Assembly: GCF_014648415.1 (NCBI RefSeq)
Contig: NZ_BMRB01000001.1
Coordinates: 1,550,001 to 1,614,000, forward strand
Reading direction: 5' to 3'
Source: Actinokineospora fastidiosa
Lineage (GTDB): Bacteria > Actinomycetota > Actinomycetes > Mycobacteriales > Pseudonocardiaceae
DNA length: 64,000 nt
Below, one piece after another: positions 62,591 through 64,000 of the stretch; within the stretch, counting starts at the first letter, position 1, and every line of letters begins with the position of its first letter. The translations under genes were made by a program, and so were the position numbers. Below the pieces are notes generated by a model that had not been told where the DNA came from, did not search any database, and was given only the letters and a program-made list of their open reading frames with translations.

Positions 62591-64000
62591 GCGAGGTGAG
62601 CGCCGCCCTGGTCGAGCCCGCGGTGGACCCGTCGGACACCTCGACCGCGCTGGTCGACGACCTTGCCGGGGTCGCGGAGCGGATGCGCGAGGCCGGTGCG
62701 TTGTACGCGCGCTGGCGGGCCCACCCGGCCGCGGCGCGGCGGTGGCCGGACGAGCCGTGGGGCACCGACCAGGACGCCCGGGCGCTGGACGACCTGCGGG
62801 GCATCGACTTCGGCGTCATGGACGCCACCTTCGCCAGGATGACCGCGCTGGCGACCGCGGCGGAGGCCGTGGGGCCGCTGGTCGCGGCCGCCCGCGCGGG
62901 CCTGGAGGAGCGGTGGGACAACCGGGCCGACCAGGCCGCCGCGCTGCGCCTGTCCGACTTCGCCTCGGCGCTGGGCGCCTGGCGCGACAGCGCGGGCCAG
63001 CTGGGCGCGGCGATGGAGGGCGCGCGGCGCACGGTCGCGTCGGTGCTGCGGCGCTGGGCCGACGAGGTCCGGGGCGCGGACGCGCGGGTGAGCGATCCGT
63101 CCCTGCGGCACGCCCAGATCGACCTGGTCGACGCCGCGCTGGACGCAGGCCACACCCCGCAGTCCCTGCGGACCATGGGCATCCCGCTGGGCGGCGACCC
63201 GGTCGTGCCGAGCCACGAGGTGCTGGGCTGGCTGGACGACTTCGCCGCCCGGCACAGCGCGGAGCTGGTCCGGCTGCGCCGCGGCGCGCTGGCCGCCCGC
63301 GACGCCGTCGAGCAGGTGTGGGGCGTCCTCGGGCAGGTGCTGGCCGAGGTCCCCGCCGACCCGTTCGCCGTGTTCGCCCCGCCCGAGCCCGCGCCGGACG
63401 AGACCAGGGTGACCATCCGCGACGGCGAGCACTCGATGGTGCTGACCGGTCCCGACGAGCACGGCCGCTACGAGCTGGCCCTGCCCGGCGGCACCCGGTC
63501 CCTGGACTTCTCGAACGGCCCGGTCCGCTTCACCGACGGCGACACCGCCGTCACCGCGACCCTGGTCGGCGATGGCAAGGTCGCGATCACCCTGGACGAC
63601 GGCGACGGTCCGCCGGTGACCTACACGGTGGACGCCTCCGGCGACGAACAGCCCGAGCCGGTGCCCGCCGAGACGCCGGTGAAGCCCTCCGGCGACGACG
63701 CGGGCGCGGGCGGGCCGGGCGGCGGGGCCGGTGGCCCCGGCGGACCCGGCGGCGGCTCCGCGGCGATCGGCGGGGGCGGCGCGGCGGGCGCGGACGCCGG
63801 TGCGCCGACCCCGGTGGCCGAGGGCCCCTCGACCGGGGCCGAGGCGCCCGCTGGCGACCAGCACCGCGCTGCCGCCCCGGCGGCGGCCGCGGCGGGCGGC
63901 GCGTCCGGCGGGTCCGGCGGCGGCATGGGCGGCGGCATGCCGATGGGCGGCGGGATGGGCGCGGGCGCAGGCCAGGGCCAGGGCGGCGACAACGAGCGCA
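62587..64000 (+). CDS. Large T7SS substrate-like protein, partial (3' end outside window)
   Basis: At least 471 residues from GTG 62587 (overlaps the previous stop). About 1-260 is helical with a WDN turn in place of WXG (LEERWDNRADQAAALRLSDF). About 278-350 is a beta-rich repeat region (VTIRDGEHSMVLTGPDEHGR, YELALPGGTRSLDF, VAITLDDGDGPPVTYTVD). Then a Gly/Pro/Ala low-complexity segment and a Gly/Met-rich end (GGGMGGGMPMGGGMGAG) running to GGDNER at the window edge, the same tail type as the protein at 48908. It occupies the place of the Ala/Pro-rich Rv3439c of M. tuberculosis (from memory). Confidence 0.65.
   Translation, partial: MSEVSAALVEPAVDPSDTSTALVDDLAGVAERMREAGALYARWRAHPAAARRWPDEPWGTDQDARALDDLRGIDFGVMDATFARMTALATAAEAVGPLVAAARAGLEERWDNRADQAAALRLSDFASALGAWRDSAGQLGAAMEGARRTVASVLRRWADEVRGADARVSDPSLRHAQIDLVDAALDAGHTPQSLRTMGIPLGGDPVVPSHEVLGWLDDFAARHSAELVRLRRGALAARDAVEQVWGVLGQVLAEVPADPFAVFAPPEPAPDETRVTIRDGEHSMVLTGPDEHGRYELALPGGTRSLDFSNGPVRFTDGDTAVTATLVGDGKVAITLDDGDGPPVTYTVDASGDEQPEPVPAETPVKPSGDDAGAGGPGGGAGGPGGPGGGSAAIGGGGAAGADAGAPTPVAEGPSTGAEAPAGDQHRAAAPAAAAAGGASGGSGGGMGGGMPMGGGMGAGAGQGQGGDNER

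Overview
The window reads as the chromosome of a high-GC actinobacterium, most likely a member of the Pseudonocardiaceae (for example the Actinokineospora/Saccharothrix/Lentzea group). The grounds are the strong G/C bias at third codon positions, frequent GTG starts, an mce operon directly upstream of rpoB, actinobacterial-length RpoB/RpoC, zinc-binding S14 and L36, and an ESX-4-type type VII secretion (T7SS) locus in its usual place between truA and rplM. The family assignment is an inference; I could not run a search.

Layout. 1-4763: end of an mce operon (partial MceD-like, lipoprotein MceE, MceF, two Mce-associated proteins), an import machine for lipids or sterols. 4764-12655: rpoB-rpoC with promoters and a perfect 17-bp terminator hairpin. 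12681-15240 (minus strand): a T7SS-style toxin cassette encoding a YbaB-like protein, an EspC-like partner, a WXG carrier, a CdiA_C-type nuclease toxin and a SitI3-family immunity protein. 15435-17941: a secreted zinc D,D-carboxypeptidase, then a second EspC-like/WXG cassette with no recognisable toxin. 18049-18591: a scramblase-like protein. 19178-23503: the str operon (rpsL, rpsG, fusA, tuf). 23848-33455: the S10 and spc operons (rpsJ to rplO). 33759-36444: secY, adk, map. 36504-37481 (minus): aldo/keto reductase. 37770-42549: infA, rpmJ, rpsM, rpsK, rpsD, rpoA, rplQ, truA. 42622-44193 (minus): a secreted subtilase with a P domain. 44428-58995: the ESX-4-like locus (eccE, eccB, an EspC/WXG pair, mycP, eccD, a membrane protein, eccC, a small acidic protein and two Esx proteins). 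59256-61700: rplM, rpsI, glmM. 61827-64000: a third small-protein/EspC-like/large-substrate cassette that runs off the end.

How it fits together. Most of the window is the core transcription/translation backbone. The accessory content is T7SS-related and sits at operon boundaries. One secretion core (EccB/C/D/E, MycP) is present with an EsxA/EsxB-like pair and four translation-coupled pairs of an EspC-like protein plus a larger WXG-type protein; one pair is joined to a nuclease toxin and its immunity gene. Three of the small accessory proteins end in the same acidic motif, and two of the large proteins share a Gly/Met-rich tail. These are the parts most worth following up as a possible antibacterial T7SS effector system.
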